From: Rhizobium sp. P40RR-XXII
GTDB lineage: Bacteria; Pseudomonadota; Alphaproteobacteria; Rhizobiales; Rhizobiaceae
DNA: 64,000 bases
Direction: 5' to 3'
Assembly: GCF_012641405.1 (NCBI RefSeq)
Contig: NZ_JABAII010000003.1
Coordinates: forward strand, 434,001 to 498,000
The position numbers and the translations under genes were made by a program. Shown here piece after piece: positions 17,610 to 25,877 of this stretch (its first letter is position 1; every line of letters begins with the position of its first letter). The notes beneath the pieces were generated by a model. It saw only the letters and a program-made list of their open reading frames with translations. It did no database searches and was not told the DNA's origin.

Positions 17610-19067
17610 ATGCGATATTGCCGTGACATGCACGGATATGGCCAGACGCCGCCGGCGGCCCGGTGGCCAGGCAATGCGCGCATCGCCGTGCAATTCGTTC
17701 TGAACTACGAAGAGGGCGGCGAGAACTGCGTGCTGCACGGCGATGCGGCATCCGAAGCCTTCCTTTCGGAAATCGTCGGCGCTGCCCCATGGCCGGGCCA
17801 GCGCCACTGGAACATGGAATCAATTTATGAATATGGCGCCCGTGCCGGCTTCTGGCGCTTGCACCGGCTTTTCACCGAGAAGCAGGTGCCCGTGACCGTC
17901 TACGGCGTCGCAACCGCGCTGCAACGCTCGCCGGCGCAGGTCGCCGCCATGCAAGAGGCCGGCTGGGAAATCGCTTCGCATGGCCTTAAATGGATCGAGC
18001 ATAAAGATATGGAGCCGGAAGAAGAGCGCGCGGCGATCGCCGAGGCGATCCGCCTGCACACGCTCATTACCGGCGAGCGGGCGCGCGGCTGGTATACCGG
18101 CCGCTGTTCGGTCAACACTGTCGATCTGGTGACGAAAGCGGGCGGCTTCGACTATATCTCCGACACCTATGCCGACGATCTTCCCTATTGGCATGAACAT
18201 GGCGGGCGCCACCAACTCATCATTCCCTATACGCTCGATGCCAACGACATGCGCTTTGCGACGCCGCAGGGCTTCAACAGCGGCGATCAGTTCTTTAGCT
18301 ACCTGAAGGATTCCTTCGACGCGCTCCATGCCGAAGGTGCAGCAGGCAGCCCGAAGATGATGAGCATCGGCCTGCATTGCCGCCTGATCGGGCGGCCCGG
18401 ACGCATCATGGCGCTCGCCCGCTTCATCGACTACGTCCAGAGCCACGACAAGGTCTGGATCGCCCGCCGCGTCGATATCGCCGAGCACTGGGCGAAGACG
18501 CATCCGCCAGGGCCGATCTCGGAGCGGCCCTCGCAGATGCCGGAGGGCACCTTTATCGAGCGCTTCGGCGGCGTCGTCGAACATTCGCCCTGGATCGCAC
18601 ACCGTGCCTTTGCTGGCGAACTTTCGCCCGCAAACGATACGGCGATCGGGCTCCATGCCGCGCTCACCTTCCAGTTCCGGGCGGCGAGCGAGGAGGAGCG
18701 GCTCGGCGTACTCGTCGCTCACCCGGATCTTGCCGGCAAGCTGGCGCAGGCGAGGCGTCTGACGGCGAGCTCGACGGCAGAGCAGGCCTCCGCCGGGCTC
18801 GACGCGTTGACGGACGACGAGCGGGCGCGTTTCACCGCTCTCAATAACCGCTATGTCGCAAAGTTTGGCTTCCCGTTCATCATCGCCGTGCGGGATCACA
18901 CGAAATCCGGGATTCTCGCCGCGTTCGAGATCCGGATCGAGAATGACCGAGACACCGAATTCGCCACCGCCTGCCGCCAGGTGGAGCGCATCGCGTTCCT
19001 CCGGCTCGTGGCCATGCTTCCCACTGGAGAAGGACTGGATCCGAGTGTGCAGCGGAGTGCCGCATGA
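17610..19067 (+). CDS. puuE: Fused allantoinase PuuE - OHCU decarboxylase UraD
   Basis: 485 aa from ATG 17610, preceded by GGAGGAG. Residues 1-300 are a polysaccharide-deacetylase-type allantoinase (PuuE): RWPGNARIAVQFVLNYEEGGE, WEIASHGLKWIEH, GWYTGRCSVNTVDLV and SIGLHCRLIGRPGRI. From about residue 305 a complete OHCU decarboxylase follows, with FIERFGGVVEHSPWIAHRAF (catalytic His), LGVLVAHPDLAGKLAQA and FGFPFIIAVRDH. The protein would thus make S-allantoin from OHCU and open its ring to allantoate. The domain order is opposite to the reaction order. It is divergent from uraH and followed by allA after 42 bp. Confidence 0.95.
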   Translation: MRYCRDMHGYGQTPPAARWPGNARIAVQFVLNYEEGGENCVLHGDAASEAFLSEIVGAAPWPGQRHWNMESIYEYGARAGFWRLHRLFTEKQVPVTVYGVATALQRSPAQVAAMQEAGWEIASHGLKWIEHKDMEPEEERAAIAEAIRLHTLITGERARGWYTGRCSVNTVDLVTKAGGFDYISDTYADDLPYWHEHGGRHQLIIPYTLDANDMRFATPQGFNSGDQFFSYLKDSFDALHAEGAAGSPKMMSIGLHCRLIGRPGRIMALARFIDYVQSHDKVWIARRVDIAEHWAKTHPPGPISERPSQMPEGTFIERFGGVVEHSPWIAHRAFAGELSPANDTAIGLHAALTFQFRAASEEERLGVLVAHPDLAGKLAQARRLTASSTAEQASAGLDALTDDERARFTALNNRYVAKFGFPFIIAVRDHTKSGILAAFEIRIENDRDTEFATACRQVERIAFLRLVAMLPTGEGLDPSVQRSAA

Positions 19068-19109
19068 GGCCGGCTATCGCACTCAAGAGCAAAAATGAGG
19101 AGAACGTGA

Positions 19110-19595
19110 ATGAAGGTGATCGAAATTCAACCGTTGACGCGTGTTGCCTTCTTCCCCTTCGGCGAGGTGATAGAGATGGATGGGGCCTATAACTACCCCA
19201 TCAACGCCGGGAAATGTGTGCGATACCATGATCTGGCAAAAATCGAGACGACCGGGGAGAAGGCGCGCGCGATGATCAGCCTGCTGCGCGGCGAGCCCTA
19301 CACGCTGCCGCTGGAGCTGCAGATGGTGGAGCGGCATCCGCTCGGCAGCCAGGCCTTCATACCGCTGACCGACAATCCGTTCCTGGTTGTCGTGGCGCGG
19401 GAAACCGAAAATGGACCGGGAGAGCCGCTGGCTTTTCGCACAAAGCCTGGGCAGGGCGTCAATATCGGCCGCAATATCTGGCATGGCATCCTCACGCCTC
19501 TCGACGGCATTTCGGATTTTGTCGTCGTCGATCGTGGCGGTGAGGGCGTAAACCTGGAGGAACATTTCTTTGCGGAGCCATTCCTGATCTGCTGA
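19110..19595 (+). CDS. allA: Ureidoglycolate lyase
   Basis: Cleaves (S)-ureidoglycolate to glyoxylate and urea, 161 aa, cytoplasmic. Family stretches: FFPFGEVIEMDG, LLRGEPYTLPLELQMVERHPLGSQAFIPL, FRTKPGQGVNIGRNIWHGILTPL and DFVVVDRGGEGVNLEEHFF. The start is preceded by GAGGAG. It probably forms an operon with the puuE-uraD fusion. Its glyoxylate is the substrate of the beta-hydroxyaspartate cycle encoded 3 kb downstream. Confidence 0.94.
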   Translation: MKVIEIQPLTRVAFFPFGEVIEMDGAYNYPINAGKCVRYHDLAKIETTGEKARAMISLLRGEPYTLPLELQMVERHPLGSQAFIPLTDNPFLVVVARETENGPGEPLAFRTKPGQGVNIGRNIWHGILTPLDGISDFVVVDRGGEGVNLEEHFFAEPFLIC

Positions 19596-19610
19596 ACAGT
19601 GGAGTGGGTT

Positions 19611-19658
19611 CAAATGAATCAAGGGGCGCCGCAATTGCGGCGCCCCTTGATTCATTTG
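19611..19658. terminator. 48-bp perfect palindrome after allA
   Basis: A perfect dyad (24 bp each arm, centre AATT at 19633-19636), the inner arms very GC-rich (GGGGCGCCGC). It lies 15 bp after the allA stop and 190 bp from the convergent permease stop. A transcript from either strand would make a very stable hairpin, so a bidirectional terminator or an mRNA 3'-end stabiliser is likely, although no U-run follows. Confidence 0.6.
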
Positions 19659-19796
19659 GATGTCTCGCTTCTCATCCTGCCTGCGACGTACAGCCTTCCG
19701 CTGGTAGTTTCTGGGTATTGCCCATCCGTGAGATGCGCGGCATTTCGGGTCCTAGCTACCTTGCCGGATAAACAGGCAGATCTTGCAAACAAATTG

Positions 19797-19830
19797 GGAG
19801 CCGGACCATCGCAACGGACGATCCGGCTCC
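19797..19830 (-). terminator. Probable terminator of the NCS2 permease gene
   Basis: GGAGCCGGA (19797-19805) pairs with TCCGGCTCC (19822-19830). On the minus strand it begins 20 bp after the permease stop and is followed by a T-rich stretch (CAATTTGTTTG), fitting a rho-independent terminator. Confidence 0.65.
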
Positions 19831-19849
19831 TTGAAATGCGCCGCTTTGG

Positions 19850-21142
19850 CTAGTCCGCAAAGAAGGCGAAGCGCACGATGAACAGGGCGGCAACGATCTG
19901 CGTTGCCAGATGAAGCGTCTTCCAGCGGCCGGTGCAGACCTTCAGGACGACGTAGCTGATGAACCCGAAGGCAAGGCCGTTGGCGATCGAATAGGTGAAC
20001 GGCATTGCAAGTGCCGTCAGCGCCGCCGGTGCCGCCTCCGTCAGGTCGTCCCACTCGATCTCGGTCAGCTCGCGCATCATCAGGCCGGCGACATAAAGCA
20101 GGGCCGGTGCGGTGGCATAGGCGGGAACGGAGCCCGCGAGCGGTGAAAAGAACAGCGACGCCAGGAAAAGCATGGCGATGGTGAATGCCGTCAGGCCGGT
20201 GCGGCCGCCCGCCTGAACGCCCGAGGCGCTTTCGACATAGGCCGTCGTGCTGCTGGTGCCCATCAGCGAGCCGGCGACGATGGCCGCGCTGTCGGCAAGC
20301 AGAGCCCGGCTCAAGCGGTTTGGTTTTCCTTCCTCGAGAAGCTTTGCCCGCTTGGCGACACCGATCAGCGTTCCGGTCGCGTCGAAGACCTCGACGAGCA
20401 CGAAGACGAGGATGATGTGGATCAGGCCGCCATGAAGAGCACCCACGATATCGAGCTGCAAAAAGGTCGGCATGATCGAGGGCGGAGCCGAAACGATGCC
20501 GTGGAACTGGCTGACGCCGAAGATCCAGGAGAGAATGGTGACGGCAAGAATGCCGATCAGGATCGAGCCCCTTACTCTCATCGCGTCAAGAACGGCGATG
20601 ACGAAGAAGCCGAAGATCGCGAGAAGAGGGCCTGTCTGCTTCAGATCTCCAAGACCGATGAGCGTCGCCTTGTTGGCGACGACGATGCCGGCGCTCTTGA
20701 GCGCGATGATCGCCAGGAAGAGACCGATACCGGCGGCGATCGCGCTTCTCAGCGAACGCGGGATGCCGGCGATCAGCCAGCTGCGCACGCCCGTGACCGT
20801 CAGCAAGACGAAGATGGCACCCGAAATGAAGACCGCGCCGAGCGCCTGTTGCCAAGTAAATCCGAGCGTGGCGACAACGGTGAAGGCAAAGAAGGCATTG
20901 AGGCCCATGCCCGGCGCCATGCCGATCGGCCAATTGGCGACAAGCCCCATAACGATGGAACCCAATGCCGCGGCAAGACAGGTGGCGACGAATATGGCAT
21001 TACGGTCCATGCCGGTGGTAGACAGGATATCCGGATTGACGAAGATGATATAGGACATCGTCAAGAACGTCGTCACGCCCGCGATGAGTTCGGTGCGCAC
21101 GGACGTGCCGTGCTCACTCAATTTGAAAAGTCGTTCAAGCAT
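19850..21142 (-). CDS. NCS2/AzgA-type purine permease
   Basis: Inner membrane nucleobase:proton symporter, 430 aa with about 12-14 spans. AzgA-type signatures: TELIAGVTTFLTMSYIIFVNP at the N-terminus, NWPIGMAPGMGLNAFFAF, and the substrate-site region VEVFDATGTLIGVAKRAKLL with GTSSTTAYVESASGVQAGGRTGLT. These proteins import guanine, hypoxanthine or adenine, in keeping with the purine-degradation genes beside it; it may equally carry xanthine. The start ATG follows GGGAGGAACG. Its leader contains a strong three-way-junction structure, suggesting control by an RNA sensor. Confidence 0.9.
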   Translation of the reverse strand: MLERLFKLSEHGTSVRTELIAGVTTFLTMSYIIFVNPDILSTTGMDRNAIFVATCLAAALGSIVMGLVANWPIGMAPGMGLNAFFAFTVVATLGFTWQQALGAVFISGAIFVLLTVTGVRSWLIAGIPRSLRSAIAAGIGLFLAIIALKSAGIVVANKATLIGLGDLKQTGPLLAIFGFFVIAVLDAMRVRGSILIGILAVTILSWIFGVSQFHGIVSAPPSIMPTFLQLDIVGALHGGLIHIILVFVLVEVFDATGTLIGVAKRAKLLEEGKPNRLSRALLADSAAIVAGSLMGTSSTTAYVESASGVQAGGRTGLTAFTIAMLFLASLFFSPLAGSVPAYATAPALLYVAGLMMRELTEIEWDDLTEAAPAALTALAMPFTYSIANGLAFGFISYVVLKVCTGRWKTLHLATQIVAALFIVRFAFFAD

Positions 21143-21162
21143 CGTTCCTCCCTAAGCGTTTC

Positions 21163-21225
21163 AGGCGCTCATGAATGTCATGGGGCTTACCCGCATCTCC
21201 TCCGATGCGGGCGCGAGAAGCGCCT
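21163..21225 (-). ncRNA. Candidate cis-regulatory RNA (three-way junction) in the purine permease leader
   Basis: Read on the minus strand, AGGCGCT (21225-21219) can pair with AGCGCCT (21169-21163) as a closing stem. Inside it are two further perfect hairpins: CCCGCATC-GGAGGA-GATGCGGG (21211-21190) and CATGA-CAT-TCATG (21182-21170). The closing stem ends 20 nt before the permease ATG and just before the GGGAGG ribosome site, so ligand-dependent closure could affect translation. The P2 loop sequence GGAGGA is itself ribosome-site-like. It is not a recognisable classical purine riboswitch; the alphaproteobacterial NMT1/xanthine class is an alternative I cannot test. Confidence 0.45.
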
Positions 21226-21499
21226 GTGACCGGCGTTTCGTGGCGAGGGAGATTGTGCGCTTTTAAAGGCTCCGGACGCTAGAGCCCGATTTCCCTGCAA
21301 TTTGCGAAAGACATTCTAGTTTTTCAGACCATTTCCAAGCGAGTCGATCGGTTTTCGAAACCAATGGCTCGCGGGAACGCCGGGATTGTCCACCGGCTTC
21401 GCTCGCAATCGCCTGACATGACCAGGCAAGCAAAAAAATGATATGCACCATATTTATAGCTGCCACATGACATAGCAACCCATTTTCGGCCCGCCGATC
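21226..21499. other. Intergenic region bhcR end / permease promoter
   Basis: About 270 bp without a gene. A promoter-like stretch for the permease is seen on the minus strand (TTGCTA near 21475 and TATAAATA near 21455), which would give a leader of about 300 nt. A 7-nt A-run at 21434-21440 is a U-run on the bhcR transcript but no clear stem precedes it. Confidence 0.35.
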
Positions 21500-22309
21500 T
21501 CACGGGGCTCCGAGACGACGGGATACCATTCCGGCGGCACTCCTCACACGTTCACCAATCCGGTGGATGTCGACGTCCTCGAGCCGATGCTTCGGTCCGG
21601 AGACGGAAATGCCTGCGATGGCTTCTCCATGCACGTTCAGGATAGGAGCAGCCACGCAGCGCATTCCCTTGGTCCGCTCCTCGTCGTCGAAGGAGTAGCC
21701 GCGGTCCCGCGTCTTCTGCAGTTCCTCGCGCAGCTGATCAAAGGAACGCACGGTATTCTCGGTGAAGCGCTCCAGCTCCTTTTTCCTGAAAAGCGTGGCG
21801 AGACGATCGTCGTCATAGGTGCTCAGCAGCGCCTTGCCGATGCCGGAGGCATGCAGCGGCGACAGCGTGCCCGGCGGGAAAAAGGCCCGGATCGACTCGT
21901 GGGTCTCCACCTGGCTGATGAATAGGACGTTTCCGTCCTTCTCGATGCCGAGGTTGGAGGTCTCGCCCGTTTCCAGCATGAGCTCCCGCATGACCGGGCG
22001 GCTCCGCTCGACGACATTGGTGCGCCGGAGAAAGGCGGAGCCGAGCCGGTATGCCTCCGGGCCGATATACCATACCTGGCGATCGGGGCTGATCTCGACG
22101 AATTCGCGTCGCTCCAGCGTCGCGAGCACGCGATGCATGGTCGCCGCCGATTGGCCGAGCTTCCCGGCCAGCTCCGAGAGCGTCATCCCCTCCGGCGTCG
22201 AGAGCGCATCGAGCACGTCCAGTGCGCGATCGAGCGCCTGGATCGTATTTTGTGTCTGAGGGCCGTTGAAGGCCTTCGGTCGCCCGCGTCGGCGCATTTC
22301 GGCAGCCAT
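21500..22309 (-). CDS. bhcR: IclR-family regulator of the beta-hydroxyaspartate cycle
   Basis: 269 aa. The N-terminal winged helix (residues 22-85: IQALDRALDVLDAL, TLSELAGKLGQSAATMHRVLATLERREFVE) and C-terminal IclR effector domain (SGIGKALLSTYDDDRL, DEERTKGMRCVAAPILNVHGEAIAGISVSGP) are complete. It is divergent from bhcABCD, the arrangement of Paracoccus denitrificans bhcR, where the regulator responds to glyoxylate. By synteny the same role is inferred here. The AT-rich divergent region carries several inverted repeats that are possible binding sites. Confidence 0.9.
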   Translation of the reverse strand: MAAEMRRRGRPKAFNGPQTQNTIQALDRALDVLDALSTPEGMTLSELAGKLGQSAATMHRVLATLERREFVEISPDRQVWYIGPEAYRLGSAFLRRTNVVERSRPVMRELMLETGETSNLGIEKDGNVLFISQVETHESIRAFFPPGTLSPLHASGIGKALLSTYDDDRLATLFRKKELERFTENTVRSFDQLREELQKTRDRGYSFDDEERTKGMRCVAAPILNVHGEAIAGISVSGPKHRLEDVDIHRIGERVRSAAGMVSRRLGAP

Positions 22310-22339
22310 CGGTCATCGTCCCCTTTGAGAAGTCAACTT

Positions 22340-22354
22340 GCAGAAAAATTCTGC
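22340..22354. promoter_or_regulatory. Inverted repeat near the bhcR start
   Basis: GCAGAA-AAA-TTCTGC, perfect 6-bp arms, 31 bp upstream of the bhcR start codon. A plausible autoregulatory site for the IclR-type protein. Confidence 0.45.
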
Positions 22355-22416
22355 TATGAAAAATTAAATTATCCAATGAAAAAATTCAACATACTGTTTT
22401 GTATAGATAATACTTA

Positions 22417-22439
22417 CATTTTTCGCATTTTGAAAAATG
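22417..22439. promoter_or_regulatory. Inverted repeat upstream of bhcA
   Basis: CATTTTTC-GCATTTT-GAAAAATG, perfect 8-bp arms with a 7-bp spacer, 68 bp before the bhcA start, in a strongly AT-rich stretch. A likely BhcR operator. A smaller dyad ATAC-TGTTTT-GTAT lies just upstream near 22391-22404. Confidence 0.5.
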
Positions 22440-22506
22440 ATTTCAAAAAAATTTATCTCCTGCGCCGGACATGGTATCCATCTTTCAACAGTAGGAGGAC
22501 ACGCAG

Positions 22507-23697
22507 ATGTACATGCAAAATCCGGTCTTCATCCCCGGTCCGACGAATATGCCCGAGGTCCTTCGCAAGGCTGCGGACATGCCGACGCTCGATCACCGTT
22601 CCCCGCTTTTCGGTGAAATTCTGCGTCCGGCGCTTGCCGGCGTTAAGAAAGTCATGAAAACCGAAAAGGCCTCCATATTCGTATTTCCGTCTACGGGGAC
22701 CGGCGGATGGGAAACGGCCATCACCAACACGCTCAGCCCGGGTGACCGCGTATTGGCGGCCCGCTACGGTATGTTCAGCTATCGCTGGATCGACATGTGC
22801 CAACGCCACGGCCTCAAGGTTGATATCATCGAGGCCGAATGGGGCGGCGGCGCTCCCGCCGATCGCTATGAGGAAGTTCTCACAGCCGATACCACGCATG
22901 AAATCAAGGCCGTCCTGGTCACGCATAACGAGACGGCAACCGGCGTCAAATCCGATATCGCGGCCATCCGCCGGGCGATCGATGCCGCCGGCCATCCCGC
23001 CTTGTTGTTCGTCGATGGTGTCAGCTCCATCGCCTCGATGGATTTCCGCATGGACGAATGGTCCGTCGATATCGCCGTGACCGGTTCGCAAAAGGGCTTC
23101 ATGCTGCCCGCCGGCCTGGCGATCACGGCCTTTTCCCCGAAGGCCCTGGCAGCCGTCGACCATGCAAAGCTCCCGCGCACCTTCTTCGACATTCGCGATA
23201 TGGCGAAGAGCTATGCGAACGACGCCTATCCTTATACCCCGGCTGTCGGACTCCTGAATGGCCTGAAGCTCTCGACGGAACTGTTGCTCGCCGAAGGCCT
23301 GGAGAACGTATTTGCAAGACACCGGCGTATCGCCGGCGGCATTCGAGCCGCCGTTCGGGCATGGGGTCTTAATCTATGCGCCAAAAGCGAGGAACTCTAT
23401 TCCGACACGGTGAGTGCGATCCGCACGCCGCAAGGTTTCGACGCCACTTCGATCGTCGCGCATGCGGCGAGGAAGTACGATGTCGCTTTCGGAACTGGGT
23501 TGGGCGAGGTTGCCGGCAAGGTGTTCCGTATCGGGCATCTCGGCAGTTTGACTGACGTCATGGCTCTTTCAGGCATTGCGACGGCTGAGATGGCCATGGT
23601 CGATCTTGGTCTCAACGTCAAACTCGGCTCGGGCGTTGCGGCTGCGCAGGAACACTATCGCAACGACCGCCTGTCCAAGATTCAGGCCGCGGCCTGA
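22507..23697 (+). CDS. bhcA: L-aspartate-glyoxylate aminotransferase BhcA
   Basis: PLP enzyme of the alanine/serine-glyoxylate aminotransferase fold, 396 aa, cytoplasmic. It transfers the amino group of aspartate to glyoxylate, giving glycine and oxaloacetate. Seen: FIPGPTNMPEVLRKAADMPTLDHRSP at the N-terminus, FPSTGTGGWETAITNTLSPGD, HNETATGV, the PLP Asp in FVDGVSSIASM, and the Schiff-base Lys196 in TGSQKGFMLPAG. Alone it could be a serine-glyoxylate aminotransferase; the gene order bhcR-ABCD makes BhcA the better name. The ribosome site is AGGAGG. Confidence 0.93.
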   Translation: MYMQNPVFIPGPTNMPEVLRKAADMPTLDHRSPLFGEILRPALAGVKKVMKTEKASIFVFPSTGTGGWETAITNTLSPGDRVLAARYGMFSYRWIDMCQRHGLKVDIIEAEWGGGAPADRYEEVLTADTTHEIKAVLVTHNETATGVKSDIAAIRRAIDAAGHPALLFVDGVSSIASMDFRMDEWSVDIAVTGSQKGFMLPAGLAITAFSPKALAAVDHAKLPRTFFDIRDMAKSYANDAYPYTPAVGLLNGLKLSTELLLAEGLENVFARHRRIAGGIRAAVRAWGLNLCAKSEELYSDTVSAIRTPQGFDATSIVAHAARKYDVAFGTGLGEVAGKVFRIGHLGSLTDVMALSGIATAEMAMVDLGLNVKLGSGVAAAQEHYRNDRLSKIQAAA

Positions 23698-23708
23698 GGA
23701 GCTACACG

Positions 23709-24656
23709 ATGTACATACCGACATTGGCCGACATGGTGGCCGCGCATACGCGCATCAAGCCCCACATCCATCGCACACCGGTCCTCACCTCCAGCTTCAT
23801 CAACTTGCTCGTCGGCGCCGAACTGTTCTTCAAATGCGAGAACTTCCAGAAAGCCGGCGCATTCAAGGCCCGTGGCGCATCCAACGCCGTCTTTGGCCTG
23901 AGCGACGAGCAGGCGGCCCGCGGCGTTGCAACGCATTCATCCGGCAATCACGGAACGTGCCTTTCCTACGCCGCCGGGCGGCGGGGCATTCCTTGCACCG
24001 TCGTTATGCCGCGGACCGCCCCGCAGGCAAAGAAGGACGCCGTCAGGGGATATGGCGGCAGGGTGGTCGAATGTGAGCCTTCGACCTCCTCGCGTGAGGC
24101 CGTCTTTGCCGACGTCGTCGCCGAGACGGGTGCCGAATTCGTTCATCCCTACAATGATCCGCGCGTTATCGCAGGCCAGGCGACCTGCTCGATGGAGCTG
24201 ATCGAACAGGTCGACGGGCTCGATGTCGTGGTGGCGCCGATCGGCGGTGGCGGCATGGTGTCGGGGACCTGCCTCACATTATCGAACCTCGCGCCGAGCA
24301 TCAGGATCTATGCTGCCGAACCCGAGCAGGCCGATGATGCCTATCGCAGCTTCAAGGCTGGCTACATCATTGCCGACGATGCGCCGAATACGGTTGCCGA
24401 CGGTCTGAAGGTGCCGCTCAAGGATCTGACCTGGCATTTCGTCAGAAACCACGTGACCGATATCCTGACGGCTTCCGAAGAGGATATCGTCGATGCCATG
24501 AAGCTCATCTGGAAGCGGATGAAGATCGTCATGGAACCCTCCAGCGCCGTCCCGCTGGCGACGATCATCAAGAACAGGAAGGTTTTCGCCGGTCAGCGCA
24601 TTGGCGTCATCATCACCGGCGGAAACGTCGACCTCGACACATTGCCTTGGCAATAA
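23709..24656 (+). CDS. bhcB: beta-hydroxyaspartate dehydratase BhcB
   Basis: PLP fold-type II lyase (serine/threonine dehydratase family), 315 aa. Converts (2R,3S)-beta-hydroxyaspartate to iminosuccinate in the BHA cycle. The PLP Lys53 is in KAGAFKARGASNAV, the substrate loop is THSSGNHGTCLSYAA, and the PLP-phosphate glycine loop is APIGGGGMVSG. It lacks the C-terminal ACT domain of biosynthetic threonine dehydratases, as do hydroxyaspartate dehydratases. It follows bhcA after 11 bp. Confidence 0.93.
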   Translation: MYIPTLADMVAAHTRIKPHIHRTPVLTSSFINLLVGAELFFKCENFQKAGAFKARGASNAVFGLSDEQAARGVATHSSGNHGTCLSYAAGRRGIPCTVVMPRTAPQAKKDAVRGYGGRVVECEPSTSSREAVFADVVAETGAEFVHPYNDPRVIAGQATCSMELIEQVDGLDVVVAPIGGGGMVSGTCLTLSNLAPSIRIYAAEPEQADDAYRSFKAGYIIADDAPNTVADGLKVPLKDLTWHFVRNHVTDILTASEEDIVDAMKLIWKRMKIVMEPSSAVPLATIIKNRKVFAGQRIGVIITGGNVDLDTLPWQ

Positions 24657-24669
24657 GGGAGAAAGAGCA

Positions 24670-25833
24670 ATGAACATGGAACCGAAATTCGCCGGCATGG
24701 AAGTCGGCTACGACGTGCCGGCTCTTCCCGGCATGAGCGTCGACGAAATCCAGACGCCATGCCTGATCCTCGACCTCGATGCGCTCGAGAACAACATCCG
24801 CAAGATGGGCGACTATGCCAAGGCGCACAACATGCGGCACAGGGCGCATGGCAAGATGCACAAATCCGTCGATGTCCTCAGGCTTCAGCAGGAACTTGGC
24901 GGTGCAATCGGGGTCTGCTGCCAAAAGGTTTCCGAGGCGGAAGTCTTCGTTCGCGGCGGCATCAAGGATGTTCTGGTGTCGAACCAGGTTCGCGATCCGG
25001 CAAAGATCGACCGTCTGGCGCTTCTGCCGCAGCACGGCGCACGCATCATCGTCTGCCTCGATGACCTCGCAAATGTCGAAGAGCTATCGAGCGCGACGCA
25101 GAAATACGGCACGACGCTGGAATGCTTCGTGGAGATCGATTGCGGCGCCGGACGCTGCGGCGTCACGACAACGTCAGCCGTCGTCGAACTCGCCAATGCC
25201 ATCCATGCGGCACCGGGTCTCAAGTTTGCCGGCATACAGGCCTATCAGGGCGCGATGCAGCACATTGACAAATATGACGACCGCAAGGCGAAGCTCGATG
25301 CGGCCATCGCCCAGGTCAAGGATGCCGTCGATGCCCTCAAGGCCGAGGGCCTGGAACCCGAACTGGTCAGCGGCGGCGGCACGGGCAGCTATTATTTCGA
25401 GAGCAATTCGGGCGTCTACAATGAGCTGCAATGCGGCAGCTATGCGTTCATGGATGCCGATTACGGCCGCATCCAGGACAAGGACGGCAAGAGGATCGAC
25501 CAGGGCGAATGGGAGAATGCCCTCTTCATCCTGACGAGCGTCATGAGCCATGCAAAGCCCGACAAGGCAATCTGCGACGCCGGCCTCAAGGCGCAATCGG
25601 TCGATTCAGGCCTCCCCTTTGTCTACGGTCGCAATGACGTGAAGTACATCAAATGCTCCGACGAGCACGGCGTTATCGACGACCCGAACGGCGTTCTCAA
25701 GATCAACGAGAAGCTCCGCCTGGTTCCGGGCCATTGCGATCCGACCTGCAATGTTCACGACTGGTATGTCGGCGTGCGCGACGGCAAGGTGGAAACGCTT
25801 TGGCCGGTGTCGGCCCGCGGCAAGGCTTACTGA
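24670..25833 (+). CDS. bhcC: beta-hydroxyaspartate aldolase BhcC
   Basis: PLP-dependent aldolase of the D-threonine aldolase/alanine-racemase-N fold, 387 aa. It condenses glycine and glyoxylate to (2R,3S)-beta-hydroxyaspartate. Visible: DEIQTPCLILDLDALENNI, the PLP Lys62 in RAHGKMHKS, and the metal-binding C-terminal region with GHCDPTCNVHDWYVGVRDGKVETLWPVSARG (His and Cys ligands). The start ATG 24670 lies 13 bp after the bhcB stop. The characterised D-3-hydroxyaspartate aldolases of Paracoccus belong to this group. Confidence 0.93.
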   Translation: MNMEPKFAGMEVGYDVPALPGMSVDEIQTPCLILDLDALENNIRKMGDYAKAHNMRHRAHGKMHKSVDVLRLQQELGGAIGVCCQKVSEAEVFVRGGIKDVLVSNQVRDPAKIDRLALLPQHGARIIVCLDDLANVEELSSATQKYGTTLECFVEIDCGAGRCGVTTTSAVVELANAIHAAPGLKFAGIQAYQGAMQHIDKYDDRKAKLDAAIAQVKDAVDALKAEGLEPELVSGGGTGSYYFESNSGVYNELQCGSYAFMDADYGRIQDKDGKRIDQGEWENALFILTSVMSHAKPDKAICDAGLKAQSVDSGLPFVYGRNDVKYIKCSDEHGVIDDPNGVLKINEKLRLVPGHCDPTCNVHDWYVGVRDGKVETLWPVSARGKAY

Positions 25834-25877
25834 TGAAATAGGAGGCTTCGGCCCCCGGCAAACCAGGCGGAAGTGCA

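Noticed and set aside
19611..19658. 48-bp palindrome as an insertion-sequence end or replication origin
   Set aside because: No transposase, target duplication, iterons or DnaA boxes nearby; position between convergent genes points to termination.
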